Assembly (NCBI RefSeq): GCF_030295935.1
Contig: NZ_AP027362.1
Location: 1,054,001 to 1,118,000, forward strand
Direction of reading: 5' to 3'
DNA length: 64,000 nt
Origin: Thalassotalea piscium
GTDB taxonomy: Bacteria > Pseudomonadota > Gammaproteobacteria > Enterobacterales > Alteromonadaceae
The notes under the pieces were generated by a model that did no database searches, was not told the DNA's origin, and saw nothing but the letters and a program-made list of their open reading frames with translations. Made by a program: the position numbers and the translations under genes. Positions 8,747 to 18,979 of the stretch are shown one piece after another; positions within the stretch are counted from its first letter, which is position 1; each line of letters starts with the position of its first letter.

Positions 8747-10303
8747 ATGACAGACCAAGTAAATCAAGACGAAAACAAATTAATTGCAGAACGTCGTAGC
8801 AAGTTAGCGCAAATTAGAGAAAATTGTCCAGCTAACGGTCACCCCAATAAATTTGACCGTAAACATTATGCTGCAGACCTACAGGCTGAGCATGGCGAAA
8901 AAGATAAAGAAACACTTGAAGCAGAAACAGCGGAGTACAGCATAGCTGGCCGTGTTATGGCTAAACGTGGTCCTTTCTTGGTACTGCAAGATATGACTGG
9001 TCGCATTCAAGCTTATGCACATAAAACAGTGCAAAAAGATATTAAAGAACGTTGGGGCACATTAGACATTGGCGACATTGTTGGTGTTACTGGTACCATG
9101 CATATGTCTGGAAAGGGTGACTTATATGTCAATATGGACAAGTATGAATTACTCACAAAGTCACTTCGTCCATTACCTGAAAAGTTTCATGGTTTATCTG
9201 ATCAAGAAACTAAGTATCGCCAACGCTATGTTGATTTAATTATTAATGAAGATACACGCAATACTTTTAAAATACGTTCTAAAATTGTTGATGGTATTCG
9301 CAAGTTTTTAACTGAGCGTGACTTCATGGAAGTGGAAACGCCTATGTTGCAAACTATCCCTGGTGGTGCAACTGCTAAACCGTTCAAAACCTTTCATAAT
9401 GCATTAGACATTGAAATGTTTATGCGCATTGCGCCAGAGTTGTATTTAAAGCGTTTAGTTGTTGGCGGTTTTGAGAAAGTATTTGAAATCAACCGTAACT
9501 TCCGTAACGAAGGTTTATCTAGCCGTCATAACCCTGAATTTACAATGATTGAGTTCTATCAAGCCTATGCTGATTACCATGATCTAATGAACTTAACTGA
9601 AGAAATGTTACGTACTTTAGCAGAAGATGTTATGGGTACATCAATTATTCGCAACACGGTAAAAAACACGGATGGCGAAGTAGTAGAAGAAAAACTCTAT
9701 GACTTTGGTAAGCCATTTGAACGCCTATCAATGGTTGATGCTATTCTTAAATACGGCAAAGAAGCACATAGCAACGTACTAGATGAAAATATATTGCGTA
9801 ACCCGGAAGCAAATTTTGATGCGCTAAAAGCGATGGCGAAACAAGTCGGCGTTAAACAAACTGAAGCGTCCAAAGTTTGGGGTGCTGGTAAATATATTTG
9901 CGAAATTTTTGAAGAAGTAGCAGAGCATTTATTGGACCAACCAACGTTTATTACTGAATATCCATGGGAAGTTTCACCGCTAGCTCGTCGGAATGATGAA
10001 AACCCATTTATTACCGACCGTTTTGAGTTTTTTGTTGGTGGTCGTGAGCTAGCTAATGGTTTCTCTGAGCTTAATGATGCGGAAGATCAGGCAGAGCGTT
10101 TTAAACGTCAGGTTGAAGAAAAAGATGCTGGCGACGATGAAGCAATGCATTTTGATGAAGATTATATTCAGGCACTTGAATATGGTTTACCACCCACAGC
10201 AGGAGAGGGCATTGGCATCGATCGTTTAGTTATGTTGTTTACTGATTCACCAACGATTAAAGACGTTATTTTATTCCCGCATATGCGACCTTTAGCTGAA
10301 TAA
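8747..10303 (+). CDS. lysS: Lysine--tRNA ligase, class II
   Basis: Charges tRNA-Lys with lysine in the cytosol. An N-terminal OB-fold anticodon-binding domain (about 55-150) is followed by the class II catalytic core: motif 2 region NRNFRNEG...HNPEF near 255-270 and motif 3 [12 protein letters not shown] near 490. ATG at 8747 gives 518 residues beginning MTDQVNQDE, like the family. An in-frame ATG at 8717 would add 10 residues ([10 protein letters not shown]), and the ribosome-binding signals of the two are similarly weak. Last gene of the prfB-lysS pair; a terminator follows. Confidence 0.95.
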   Translation: MTDQVNQDENKLIAERRSKLAQIRENCPANGHPNKFDRKHYAADLQAEHGEKDKETLEAETAEYSIAGRVMAKRGPFLVLQDMTGRIQAYAHKTVQKDIKERWGTLDIGDIVGVTGTMHMSGKGDLYVNMDKYELLTKSLRPLPEKFHGLSDQETKYRQRYVDLIINEDTRNTFKIRSKIVDGIRKFLTERDFMEVETPMLQTIPGGATAKPFKTFHNALDIEMFMRIAPELYLKRLVVGGFEKVFEINRNFRNEGLSSRHNPEFTMIEFYQAYADYHDLMNLTEEMLRTLAEDVMGTSIIRNTVKNTDGEVVEEKLYDFGKPFERLSMVDAILKYGKEAHSNVLDENILRNPEANFDALKAMAKQVGVKQTEASKVWGAGKYICEIFEEVAEHLLDQPTFITEYPWEVSPLARRNDENPFITDRFEFFVGGRELANGFSELNDAEDQAERFKRQVEEKDAGDDEAMHFDEDYIQALEYGLPPTAGEGIGIDRLVMLFTDSPTIKDVILFPHMRPLAE

Positions 10304-10339
10304 GCTAAAGCGTACACCTTGAAGTAAAAAGTTAAAAAA

Positions 10340-10371
10340 TAAAAGCCAATGAATATAATTCATTGGCTTTT
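10340..10371 (+). terminator. Rho-independent terminator of lysS
   Basis: AAAAGCCAATGAAT, a short loop, then ATTCATTGGCTTTT, followed by a T-rich tail: a strong hairpin 36 bp after the lysS stop. Confidence 0.85.
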
Positions 10372-10392
10372 TAATTGACTACTTAACAATTA

Positions 10393-10450
10393 ATACCAAT
10401 CGAAATACAAGTGGAGATAAAGCGTCAACACTTTACATTTAAACTGGTAT
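10393..10450. repeat. Short inverted-repeat element ending in ATACCA/TGGTAT
   Basis: ATACCAATCGAAATACAAG at the left partly mirrors CTTTACATTTAAACTGGTAT at the right, in about 58 bp. The tips resemble those of family B (ATACCA...TGGTAT) but the interior is different. The right tip overlaps the stop codon of the small gene at 10449-10625. Confidence 0.4.
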
Positions 10451-10625
10451 TACTGATTATTAGTAACAAATAGCATTATCACGAAAAAACCAATAATAAT
10501 GGTATTAAAAGCAATAATAAAAAGAAAGCCGCGCAGACCTTCTTTAAGTGTGTAGCCACGGTTGGTTAAAAACCACCACCAAATAGCACACATTATAATG
10601 GGTAATAAAAAAGACAGTCTTATCA
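10449..10625 (-). CDS. Small two-helix membrane protein, unknown function
   Basis: A 58-residue frame starting ATG ATA AGA and reading MIRLSFLLPIIMCAIWWWF, then a polar turn (TNRGYTLKEGLRG), then a second hydrophobic helix ending in TNNQ. The hydrophobic, basic-turn, hydrophobic layout is typical of small conserved inner-membrane proteins, and codon use is normal for the window. The ribosome-binding site is weak. It lies upstream of and in the opposite direction to nothing obvious: it is on the same strand as ampG but downstream of it, so it could be the last gene of that transcript. No function is proposed. Confidence 0.6.
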
Positions 10626-10702
10626 TTATATTTTCATTTATGAACCCGAGTTCATGTTTATTTATATTATTTCAATATCATAGGTTAATTAGCAATAATT
10701 TG

Positions 10703-12319
10703 CTAAGTATTACTTTGCTCATTTAATGCGTTTTGTTCATTAATAAGGCGGGTTAACGGGTGTCTAATTGAATATAGAAATAATAAGCTTGGTATCACCA
10801 TTAACGAGGTAAGAACGAAAAACAATGCCCAGTTTCCGTCTAACCAATCAACAATAATACCTGAGTATGAGCCCAACATTACTCGGCCAAAGGTACCTAA
10901 AGAAGCCATTAAAGCATACTGGCTGGCAGTAAAGCTTTTATTACATAAAACAGAAAGTAATGCGACAAAAGCCACTGAACCCCAGGCAGAGGTGAATCCA
11001 TCAACAAATACGGTTAATGCAAACAATAGGTGGTTAGGACCTACTAATGCCATTACTGAGAAGAGTAAGTTACTCGCTGACATTGCAATGCCGCCAATAA
11101 ACAAACCTTTTAAAATACCGTAACGTATGGTAAAAACACTGCCAATTAACGAAAAAACAATGGTTGTAGCCCAGTTGATTAGTTTGGAGTAATAGGCGAT
11201 ATCTTCATTAGAAAAGCCAACTTCGCGATAAAAAACAATCGACATTCTGCCAAGATAAGCTTCACCAAGTTTAAATAAAAAGATAAATAATAAAATTGAA
11301 ATGGCTAATCGAGTACCATTTCGGTCAAAAAACTCTTGTATTGGAGCTACTAAAGTCGTTAATAGCCAAGCAGTTAATTTATGTAAGTTAGTTGTTCGAT
11401 TAATAGCGTTAGTTATTGCTGAATTGGTTGCTATCGATTTGTTAAGGCGAGTTAACTGTTGAACAAAAACGATAAGTAAAGTTGCCACTATTAGGGTGAT
11501 AGCTGTAAATCTATAATTTTTACTTATGAATTGATCTGGCCAGTATGGGTAACCAATATTAGCATAAATAATACTAATGATTATTAACGGTAGAATTAAT
11601 AAAATACCAAGCGAACGTGCACCATATTGCGGTAATGCACTTAAATATTTAGCTTCTATAATACCTTGTGCTACATCTCTATCACTTTGCGGTTCTTTAA
11701 TGACAATGGCTGTTAACATTAACAGCGCCATAATACCTGCAAGCACTAAGTAGACTTCAGGCCATTCCCAATTGGGTTTACTCACAAGAATAAATGGAAT
11801 GCTGCCTAGTCCTGCGTATCCTGTCCACCAACCTGCGGTTGCCATAGCGGAGCCTGCTGCCATAAAGTTTGAATTTTGCTTCGATAATGAATCTATGCGA
11901 TAGGCATCAACAGCAATATCCTGAGTTGCGCCGCTGATGGCAATTATTAACCCGAAAAAGGCGAGTAAACTTAACTCGGTTATTGCATCTAATTGGCTCA
12001 TTTTTAGCGTAGCTAATACTAAACAGGCTTGTGTGGCTAAAATCCAACTGCGCCTTTGTCCTACAGCATTTGTGAGCCAAGGTAATTTTATTCTATCGGC
12101 TAAAGGCGACCACAAAAAATTAATACTATAAGCAACAAATATAAGGCCAAATAAACCAATGCTTGATCGGCTTAACCCTTCATCTTTTAGCCAACCACTC
12201 ATTGCAGAGCCGATCATTACCCAAGGAAAGCCGCTAGCAATACCGAAGAAAAATATAGTAAGTAATTTACGATCTTTGAAGTAACTTAAGGTTTGTTTGA
12301 TTGTTTGAGTCGACGACAT
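10703..12319 (-). CDS. ampG: AmpG-family muropeptide MFS permease
   Basis: Inner-membrane major facilitator with about 12-14 predicted helices, 538 residues. AmpG imports GlcNAc-anhydroMurNAc peptides from periplasmic wall turnover for recycling and, where ampC/ampR exist, for beta-lactamase induction. Family features: the N-terminal FFFGIASGFPW, the WSPLADR loop after helix 2, and the ISGATQDIAVDAYRID segment of helix 5. It is near yajG and bolA, as in enterobacteria, which supports the name. It is longer than many AmpG proteins (about 490) because of an insert near residues 290-330. Paralogous acetyl-CoA or sugar carriers of the same family are possible but less likely. Confidence 0.88.
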   Translation of the reverse strand: MSSTQTIKQTLSYFKDRKLLTIFFFGIASGFPWVMIGSAMSGWLKDEGLSRSSIGLFGLIFVAYSINFLWSPLADRIKLPWLTNAVGQRRSWILATQACLVLATLKMSQLDAITELSLLAFFGLIIAISGATQDIAVDAYRIDSLSKQNSNFMAAGSAMATAGWWTGYAGLGSIPFILVSKPNWEWPEVYLVLAGIMALLMLTAIVIKEPQSDRDVAQGIIEAKYLSALPQYGARSLGILLILPLIIISIIYANIGYPYWPDQFISKNYRFTAITLIVATLLIVFVQQLTRLNKSIATNSAITNAINRTTNLHKLTAWLLTTLVAPIQEFFDRNGTRLAISILLFIFLFKLGEAYLGRMSIVFYREVGFSNEDIAYYSKLINWATTIVFSLIGSVFTIRYGILKGLFIGGIAMSASNLLFSVMALVGPNHLLFALTVFVDGFTSAWGSVAFVALLSVLCNKSFTASQYALMASLGTFGRVMLGSYSGIIVDWLDGNWALFFVLTSLMVIPSLLFLYSIRHPLTRLINEQNALNEQSNT

Positions 12320-12425
12320 TGAGTTGCGATTTTATGGTTGTATATATTGCTGTTGAGACTAACAGACTTGGTAGGCCTAACAAAGTAATTTTATGTAATG
12401 ACCTGTTACTCAAATAAAAGTACGA

Positions 12426-12755
12426 TTATGGAAGCGGTCGCCAACCTACACAATCTATCGGATAGCTACCTATGCCATTGATAAAGTCTACACAGGTTGT
12501 TATCTCTGCTTTTAGAAATAAATTATGAATAAGTGCTTGAGCTCCATGTAAGCAGAGTAAGTGAATAACATGCCAAAATACTCGTTCTTTAGCACTATTG
12601 GGGGTTTCATGAACAACCTGCAGTAAAGTCCATTCTTCCATAGTATCACTTACAAACCGGTCTAATTCTGTGTAATGAATGGTTCTTTCTATTACAGCGT
12701 TAATATAGGCACTGATTTGTATAACTTTTTCATTGATAAACTGCTCAATTATCAT
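12426..12755 (-). CDS. Conserved-looking hypothetical protein, 109 residues
   Basis: I do not recognise a family. The protein is soluble, with three apparent helices at the N-terminal half (residues 1-60), four histidines and three cysteines in the second half (HVIHLLCLHG, CVDFINGIG, DCVGW) and an aromatic C-terminus. It has a good ribosome-binding site (AAGGA 6 bases before the ATG) and normal codon use, so it is likely real. It stands between the cyclophilin gene and ampG on the same strand, with gaps of about 260 and 106 bp. Confidence 0.65.
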   Translation of the reverse strand: MIIEQFINEKVIQISAYINAVIERTIHYTELDRFVSDTMEEWTLLQVVHETPNSAKERVFWHVIHLLCLHGAQALIHNLFLKAEITTCVDFINGIGSYPIDCVGWRPLP

Positions 12756-13017
12756 GTTAATCCTTAAGCGAAATTGACATAAAATAAAAATGGGAAAGTA
12801 TTACTACTTGCTATAATTTCAAAACAATTTGATAGATCTGCTACTCAACATGTTTTAGGTGCAATATCGTAGTTTTTTCTTATTTGTACTTTTGTCCATT
12901 GCTACTTAAGTTATCGTAGATAAATGCAATATTGTCAAAGCGATATTAGGTTAAATTATATTTAATTTTTGTAACATCTTGTAGTTGTGGTTAATTTTTT
13001 TAATAATTTATGAGCTA

Positions 13018-13599
13018 TTAGCTCTCTGGTAATAGCGTGGCATTAATTAAAATAATAGGCTCGACAGGCACATCACTCCAAGCCATGTCTTCATTATAGT
13101 CAGTTTTAACTTTGGCCATGTCCATAATGACAGCTTCGCCTTCAATAATACTGCCAAAAACAGTATATCCCCAACGTCTGCCAGGATCTAAACTTGTGTT
13201 GTTAGCTACATTAAAGAAAAACTGGCGATTAGCTGTATGAGGGTGATTGTCTTTTGCCATCGCGATAGTGCCAATGCTATTTTTTAATCCATTGCCTGAT
13301 TCATTTACAATGTTACCGTTAACTTTTTTTATATCAAAATCAGGGCTATACCCACCACCTTGAACAATAAAGTCTGCTATTACTCGATGAAATATCGTGT
13401 TGTTGTATTCACCACTAACTACATAGGTTAAAAAATTATCAACTGTTAATGGTGCTCGAGTACGGTCTAGTTCAACAATGATGGTTCCTTTAGAGGTCTC
13501 AAACTTTACTTGAGGGTATAAATTATTGGGGTCTATTGATAGTTCTTCACTGAACGAATAGCAGCTAAATAGGGTTAATAAAATGAACAGCTTTTTCAT
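13018..13599 (-). CDS. Secreted cyclophilin-type peptidyl-prolyl cis-trans isomerase
   Basis: Catalyses prolyl bond isomerisation during folding of exported proteins. Residues 1-17 are a signal peptide (MKKLFILLTLFSCYSFS), so it acts in the periplasm, like PpiA. The cyclophilin core carries FHRVIADFIVQGG (active-site Arg, Phe and Gln), MAKDNHPHTANRQFFFN and the WGYTVFG region. At 193 residues it is a single-domain enzyme. It begins 3 bp after the yajG stop and is the third gene of rlmG-yajG-ppi. Confidence 0.9.
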   Translation of the reverse strand: MKKLFILLTLFSCYSFSEELSIDPNNLYPQVKFETSKGTIIVELDRTRAPLTVDNFLTYVVSGEYNNTIFHRVIADFIVQGGGYSPDFDIKKVNGNIVNESGNGLKNSIGTIAMAKDNHPHTANRQFFFNVANNTSLDPGRRWGYTVFGSIIEGEAVIMDMAKVKTDYNEDMAWSDVPVEPIILINATLLPES

Positions 13600-13602
13600 A
13601 TA

Positions 13603-14178
13603 CTATCTCATAAAGTTAATTAGTTCTGGGTCATTAATAATGTTAGTAATTAGCTTGCTTAGCTGTTGGTTAAAGTCTCGTTCTAGCACAGCAATATCGG
13701 CTTTAAATGGACCTTCACTTTTGCCTGAACTACGATAGCTTTTAGTCAATGTTTGTAAACCGTTGTCTATACTAATACTTAACTCTATTGAGTTATTTGC
13801 GTTATATTTCATCATGCTCTGGTTCACATTAATAAGCGCCTTACTAATAACAATATTTAACACGTTATTACCTGTAGGGCCAAGTTGAGCGCCAGACTTT
13901 TTAAAGGCTGAAGAGAGAGCATTATCAACTAGTTGAGCAAGTGATGACTGGCTAGTGACTAGTTCAGCTGCTTTGCCTTCTTTAATAATTTGTAGCATGT
14001 GCTGCGCAGTTCTTAAATCACCAGTATTAAGGTTAATCGATTTACCTGCAAACAGGGTATTGCTTGGTATTAATACATCGGGATTAATAACTAAGTGCTG
14101 AATACCGCTAGCGCAAGCCCCTAAGAACAACGCTAAGCTAATAATTGAAGGCCGCACCAAACGCTTTAATTTAATCAT
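13603..14178 (-). CDS. yajG: YajG family lipoprotein
   Basis: Predicted outer-membrane-associated lipoprotein of 191 residues. The signal peptide ends in the lipobox LGAC (Cys about 22). The remaining sequence follows YajG: a short beta-rich N-terminal part, then a domain ending in a conserved LITNIINDPELINFMR. The ATG at 14178 places the basic KLKRLVR stretch right before the hydrophobic core; the frame is open four codons upstream but those add nothing expected. The function is unknown in E. coli, where yajG is next to ampG and bolA as here. Confidence 0.85.
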   Translation of the reverse strand: MIKLKRLVRPSIISLALFLGACASGIQHLVINPDVLIPSNTLFAGKSINLNTGDLRTAQHMLQIIKEGKAAELVTSQSSLAQLVDNALSSAFKKSGAQLGPTGNNVLNIVISKALINVNQSMMKYNANNSIELSISIDNGLQTLTKSYRSSGKSEGPFKADIAVLERDFNQQLSKLITNIINDPELINFMR

Positions 14179-14190
14179 GATTTCTAGCAC

Positions 14191-15363
14191 CTACTTTTTT
14201 ATTGAAGATAAAGTAACAAACTTATTGTCGCTTGCAATCAGCGTATTGTTACCGAATAGTCGTTTCATTTTTATATGGTACCCAAGCTGTCTGTTGCCGA
14301 CAATGCGTAACTCACCGTTTCTGTTTAAAACTTTGTAACTATCTTTAAACATTTGCCATGCGATATGATCAGTTACTGCGTTTTGCTGATGAAAAGGTGG
14401 GTTACAAAAAACGGCATCGACACTACTACCGTCAAAATCATTTAAGCAATCATTGGTTATAAATTGGCATTGAGCTACTAGCTCAGGGAAGTTTTTTTCA
14501 ACATTCATCTTTGCTGACGCAACTGCCATATAGGATTCATCAACAAAAGTTATATGAGCTTGTGGGTGTTGGGCAAGAATGGATAAACCGACAATACCAT
14601 TACCACAGCCTAAATCAATGATACGTTTATGCTGCTTAACATCTCCAAGGTTCTGAATAAAATGGCGCGCACCAATATCAAGTTTTTCACGGGCAAATAC
14701 ATTGGCTAAATTAAACAATTGTAAATTAGGCGATGTTACTGACCAAGAAGTAGGGCTAGGTAGCTGATGCTTCAACTGATTATTTAATTGGCAAAATACC
14801 AAACGTGCTTTTTTTACGGCTAAGGAGGTAGTGGTGGTTCCTAAGTATTTTTCAAATAGTGCTAATGTAGATTTTTGAATGTTTTTTGCTTTGTCTGCCG
14901 CAATAAAAATAACGTTTTGTGACACTGTGTTTTTAATCGTAATTAGTTGCTCTATCAATAGTGCTTTGTTTTTAGGTATTTTATACAGCACAAGAGTTGC
15001 ATCATCTGGGATTGAGTCGAGACTAGTTAATAACGTAATGTTATCTTTTGATAAGTGATTTAAATCGAAATTATGTGCTAATCCTTGTTCGCTAATATAT
15101 GAATCTGTTACTGAGCTTACGCGATAATCTTTAAAGTTTGCAGCTAAGGCACCAAAACTGTCGTTGTAAATAAGTAGGTGGGGAAGTTGACCATTTGAAC
15201 CCAAAGAAACAAGTTGCTCTTGAACGATATAATTACATAAGTATTCGTCTGCGGCATCCCATGCTTGTAAACTACGATTTACTTGGTTGGCTGGAAAACG
15301 CTCGAGAAATAAGTTTTTACTTTCTTGGTGTTGTTCAACAATAAAAGGGCTTAGCATGGTCAC
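14191..15363 (-). CDS. rlmG: 23S rRNA (guanine-1835-N2)-methyltransferase RlmG
   Basis: Uses S-adenosylmethionine to methylate N2 of G1835 in 23S rRNA. 390 residues in two tandem Rossmann-like halves, as in RlmG and RsmC; the N-terminal half lacks the cofactor motif. The C-terminal half has motif I VDLGCGNGIVGL-like residues (IDLGCGNGIVGLS, near 250), FVDES and the catalytic NPPFHQ that marks N2-guanine methyltransferases. LQAWDAADEYL and DIGARHFIQ segments match RlmG rather than RsmC. First gene of the rlmG-yajG-ppi group. Confidence 0.92.
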   Translation of the reverse strand: MTMLSPFIVEQHQESKNLFLERFPANQVNRSLQAWDAADEYLCNYIVQEQLVSLGSNGQLPHLLIYNDSFGALAANFKDYRVSSVTDSYISEQGLAHNFDLNHLSKDNITLLTSLDSIPDDATLVLYKIPKNKALLIEQLITIKNTVSQNVIFIAADKAKNIQKSTLALFEKYLGTTTTSLAVKKARLVFCQLNNQLKHQLPSPTSWSVTSPNLQLFNLANVFAREKLDIGARHFIQNLGDVKQHKRIIDLGCGNGIVGLSILAQHPQAHITFVDESYMAVASAKMNVEKNFPELVAQCQFITNDCLNDFDGSSVDAVFCNPPFHQQNAVTDHIAWQMFKDSYKVLNRNGELRIVGNRQLGYHIKMKRLFGNNTLIASDNKFVTLSSIKK

Positions 15364-15591
15364 TCAGTATTTTTAGGTTGCTTTAAAATTGCAATTGAAT
15401 GATAAACTAAAACGTAAGTTGGCTGAACCAAGAATTAAGAAGAAGCTACTAAAACTTGTGATAAAGGTACCCGAATTGATGTTTATCACACTTTATTTCA
15501 TTAGAGTGCTGCAAAGCGTGTTCTTATCCTAGTTGGTATAATACACTATAGATAAGTAAGCTAAATTATTATTAAAATTTAAGGGAAAAAA

Positions 15592-15921
15592 ATGTCAATC
15601 AAAGCTGTTATTGAACAAAAATTACTTGCTGCATTTTCTCCGTTACACCTTGATGTAATAAATGAAAGCCATAAGCATAATGTTCCCCCTGGCAGTGAAT
15701 CTCACTTTAAAGTGATTATTGTTGCACAAGAATTTGAAGACGAGCGGTTAATTAAACGTCATCGTGCGGTAAATGCCGTATTAGCTACAGAGCTCGCAGA
15801 GCATATTCATGCGTTAGCACTTCATACCTATACTGAAAAAGAGTGGCATGACTATTATGAAGCGAATACACCACTTTCACCTAATTGTTTAGGTGGCGGG
15901 AAAAACAAAGCCCGTAAGTAA
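15592..15921 (+). CDS. bolA: BolA family protein
   Basis: 109-residue BolA, a stress-induced morphogene product with a class II KH-like fold that works with monothiol glutaredoxin in Fe-S trafficking and also binds DNA in E. coli. The signature HKHNVPPGSESHFKVIIV (residues 27-44), RHRAVNAVL and HALALHTYTEKEW are all present, with the invariant histidine. The position near yajG/ampG is conserved in gammaproteobacteria; it is divergent from rlmG. ATG preceded by AAGGGAAAAAA. Confidence 0.95.
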   Translation: MSIKAVIEQKLLAAFSPLHLDVINESHKHNVPPGSESHFKVIIVAQEFEDERLIKRHRAVNAVLATELAEHIHALALHTYTEKEWHDYYEANTPLSPNCLGGGKNKARK

Positions 15922-16026
15922 CATAATTAAATTTTTATTAATATTAACTGCTCGTACCTCTTATTTTTTTAAGCAGAGTAAACTATGCAGCAATTTTCTT
16001 GAAATCAATCTTTAAAAGGCGATCTT

Positions 16027-17220
16027 ATGGTTATTAAACCTAAAATACGTGGTTTTATTTGTACAAATGCACACCCAACAGGTTGTGAGGCACATGTAAA
16101 TGAGCAAATAGCTTATGTAAAAAGTCAAACACAAGCGGCAGATAAGCCTAAAAATGTATTAGTTATTGGTGCATCTACTGGTTACGGACTTGCATCACGT
16201 ATTACGGCTGCATTTGGTTGTAACGCTAAAACACTAGGTGTATTTTTCGAAAAGGAGCCTACTGAAAAGAAAACAGCTTCTGCAGGTTGGTATAATACCG
16301 CAGCATTTCAAAAAGCGGCTGATGAAGCTGGGCTGTGGTCAAAAAATATTAATGGTGATGCGTTCTCACATGAATTAAAAGCAAAAGCTATTAATATTAT
16401 TAAAGAAGAATTAGGGCAGGTTGATTTAATCATTTATAGCTTAGCCTCTCCGCGCCGCACTGACCCAGATACAGGTGAAGTTTACTCTTCAACACTTAAG
16501 CCAATAGGTAAAGGCGTAACAACCAAAAACTTAAACACCTCAAAGCGGATAATTGACTCAGTATCAGTTGAAGCGGCAAATGACGCTGAAATTCAAGGCA
16601 CAATTAATGTTATGGGTGGCGCAGACTGGGAGTTATGGATCAAAGCATTGTCTGAAGCAGGTGTTTTAGCGCCAAACTTTAAAACTACGGCATATACTTA
16701 CATTGGTAAAGAGTTAACCTGGCCAATATATGGCCACGCAACAATTGGCAGAGCAAAAGAAGATTTAGACCGAGCAGCTGCAGCAATTACAGCCTCTACT
16801 AGTGAAATTGACGGCAAAGCTTATGTTACTTCACTCAATGCTGTAGTAACTCAAGCAAGCTCAGCGATCCCAATTATGCCCCTTTATATCTCGGCGATGT
16901 TTAAAGTAATGAAAAGTGATGGGATTTATCAAGGATGTATCGAACAAATTCAAGCGCTATTTGTTGAAAACCTATATAACAGTAACCCTAGATTAGACGA
17001 AGCTGGGCGATTAAGTCAAAACTACAAAGAGTTAGATGATTCGGTGCAAGCTAGAATACAACATATTTGGGATACTGTTGATACCGATACTATAGATGAA
17101 CTGACAGATTATGTTGGTTACCATAATGAGTTTTTAAACCTTTTTGGTTTTGGCTTCGATAGTGTTGATTATGAAAGAGATGTCGATCCTTTAGTCCCAA
17201 TTAATAATTTAGTGGATTAA
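16027..17220 (+). CDS. fabV: Trans-2-enoyl-ACP (CoA) reductase FabV
   Basis: NADH-dependent enoyl reductase for the last step of fatty acid elongation; FabV enzymes are naturally insensitive to triclosan, unlike FabI. 397 residues, the usual length. The N-terminus MVIKPKIRGFICTNAHPTGC is characteristic, the cofactor loop is VIGASTGYGLASR (residues 45-57), and the catalytic Tyr-X8-Lys is IYGHATIGRAK. GGAD and the C-terminal GFGFD segment also fit. AGGCGAT precedes the ATG. Single gene. Whether FabI also exists cannot be told from this window. Confidence 0.96.
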   Translation: MVIKPKIRGFICTNAHPTGCEAHVNEQIAYVKSQTQAADKPKNVLVIGASTGYGLASRITAAFGCNAKTLGVFFEKEPTEKKTASAGWYNTAAFQKAADEAGLWSKNINGDAFSHELKAKAINIIKEELGQVDLIIYSLASPRRTDPDTGEVYSSTLKPIGKGVTTKNLNTSKRIIDSVSVEAANDAEIQGTINVMGGADWELWIKALSEAGVLAPNFKTTAYTYIGKELTWPIYGHATIGRAKEDLDRAAAAITASTSEIDGKAYVTSLNAVVTQASSAIPIMPLYISAMFKVMKSDGIYQGCIEQIQALFVENLYNSNPRLDEAGRLSQNYKELDDSVQARIQHIWDTVDTDTIDELTDYVGYHNEFLNLFGFGFDSVDYERDVDPLVPINNLVD

Positions 17221-17249
17221 TCGATTTGTTAGAATGAGATAAGAGGCTA

Positions 17250-17302
17250 AGGCGTGTTGATCTTTTGAGTACAAAAATGTACAGCAAAGATCAACACGCC
17301 CT
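17250..17302. repeat. Minimal family-A palindrome (53 bp)
   Basis: GTGTTGATCTTTTGAGTACA is mirrored by TGTACAGCAAAGATCAACAC with a four-base loop, capped by the family tips AGGCG and CGCCCT. The TA dinucleotide flanks both ends. It is the tips-only version of the element at 42-354. It is 29 bp after the fabV stop. The rest of the gene-free 17303-17639 stretch must hold the nqr promoter, but I see no clear operator in it. Confidence 0.75.
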
Positions 17303-17639
17303 AATATATTTAAATATTGGCCTTTTTATTAAATGAAAATATTGAAAGGGAAGCGTTCGGATGAAAAATCATCAAAGAGTGTTAAATAGTGATGAATCTC
17401 TTCTATCAATGTAGTGCAATAATTAAATATTGTGCTAAAATTCGCCCCAGAATATTTTTAACTTAGAGCCGGTAGTTGCTCTTTTTTCATATTTAATTTT
17501 TAAGTATTTAAAAAGATGTCTTCTGCTGAAATACACTGAAATCAAATACTTTATTATATCTTGCTTATTCTACTGATTTATCAGTGGTTTAGGTGGTTTG
17601 ATAAGTTTTGATACTCCCGTCAAAGTAGTGCAAGTGTTT

Positions 17640-18977
17640 ATGATTACAATAAAAAAAGGTCTGGATGTTCCTGTTAGTGGCGCTCCCCAGCAGGTAATCC
17701 ATGATGGTTCTGCCATCAAAACTGTTGCAACACTAGGTGAAGAGTTTGTGGGAATGCGACCGACTATGTTTGTTAAAGTAGGCGATCGTGTTAAAAAAGG
17801 TCAGGCAATTTTTGAAGACAAAAAGAACCCTGGCGTTATATTCACAGCTCAAGCAGCCGGTGTGGTAACTGAAATTAACCGTGGTGAACGACGTATTTTG
17901 CAATCTGTTGTTATTGAAATAGATGGCAATGAGCAAGAAACGTTTACTAGCTATCCTGCTAATGAATTATCATCATTATCTCGCGATATAGTTGTTGATA
18001 ATCTTGTTAAATCTGGATTATGGACTGCGTTACGCACTCGTCCTTTCAGTAGAACCCCTGCAATTGATTCTACTCCGTCTGCGATTTTTATAAGCGCTAT
18101 GGACACGAATCCTTTAGCAGCTGATCCTGAAGTTATTATTAGCGAACAAAGCGAAGCATTCCAAAATGGTTTAACGGTATTAAGCCGTTTAACTGAAGGT
18201 GAAGTTTTTGTTTCAAAAGCACCAGGGGCTAATATTCCGGTTGCAGCTAATGCAGTAGTAACCGAGTTTGCAGGTAAGCATCCAGCAGGTTTGGTTGGTA
18301 CTCACATTCACTTTTTAAAGCCAGCAAGCGCTACGCGTTCAGTTTGGCATTTAAATTATCAAGATGTGATCGCATTTGGTAAGTTCTTTACTACCGGTGA
18401 AATAGATAACACACGTGTTGTTTCACTTGCTGGTCCAGCGGCATCAAAACCGCGTTTAGTGCGAACTCTACTTGGCGCCAATATCAGTGATTTAATTGAT
18501 GGCGAAGTAACTGAAGGCGAAGTACGTGCGGTTTCTGGCTCGTTATTAAATGGCCAAACAGCAAAAAATGTTCACAGTTATTTAGGCCGCTTTCACATGC
18601 AAGTAAGTCTTTTACTTGAAGGGCGTGATAAAAACTTTATTGGATACTTTTACCCAGGACCTAATATGTTCTCGGTAACACGAGCTTATATGTCTCACTT
18701 GTTCCCAAGTAAGTTATTCAATATGACGACTACTACCAATGGTAGTTCACGAGCTATGGTGCCAATTGGCAACTACGAACGTGTTATGCCATTAGATATT
18801 TTACCTACCATGTTCTTGCGTGATTTAGCTGCCGGTGATACCGATAGTGCACAATTACTTGGTGCCTTAGAGCTTGACGAAGAAGATTTAGCCTTATGTA
18901 CATTTGTTTGCCCAGGTAAAACAGATTTCGGCATATTACTTCGTGATTGCCTAACCATAATTGAGAAGGAAGGTTAG
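17640..18977 (+). CDS. nqrA: Na+-translocating NADH:quinone reductase subunit A
   Basis: Peripheral quinone-associated subunit of the Na+-NQR, which couples NADH oxidation and ubiquinone reduction to Na+ export at the inner membrane. 445 residues starting [16 protein letters not shown], like Vibrio NqrA (446). A 14-codon open extension from a TTG at 17598 is ignored because it has no family counterpart. A biotinyl/lipoyl-like N-terminal fold with the GDRVKKGQ turn is visible near residue 45. First of six tightly packed nqr genes; nqrB starts 2 bp after the stop. Confidence 0.96.
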   Translation: MITIKKGLDVPVSGAPQQVIHDGSAIKTVATLGEEFVGMRPTMFVKVGDRVKKGQAIFEDKKNPGVIFTAQAAGVVTEINRGERRILQSVVIEIDGNEQETFTSYPANELSSLSRDIVVDNLVKSGLWTALRTRPFSRTPAIDSTPSAIFISAMDTNPLAADPEVIISEQSEAFQNGLTVLSRLTEGEVFVSKAPGANIPVAANAVVTEFAGKHPAGLVGTHIHFLKPASATRSVWHLNYQDVIAFGKFFTTGEIDNTRVVSLAGPAASKPRLVRTLLGANISDLIDGEVTEGEVRAVSGSLLNGQTAKNVHSYLGRFHMQVSLLLEGRDKNFIGYFYPGPNMFSVTRAYMSHLFPSKLFNMTTTTNGSSRAMVPIGNYERVMPLDILPTMFLRDLAAGDTDSAQLLGALELDEEDLALCTFVCPGKTDFGILLRDCLTIIEKEG

Positions 18978-18979
18978 TC

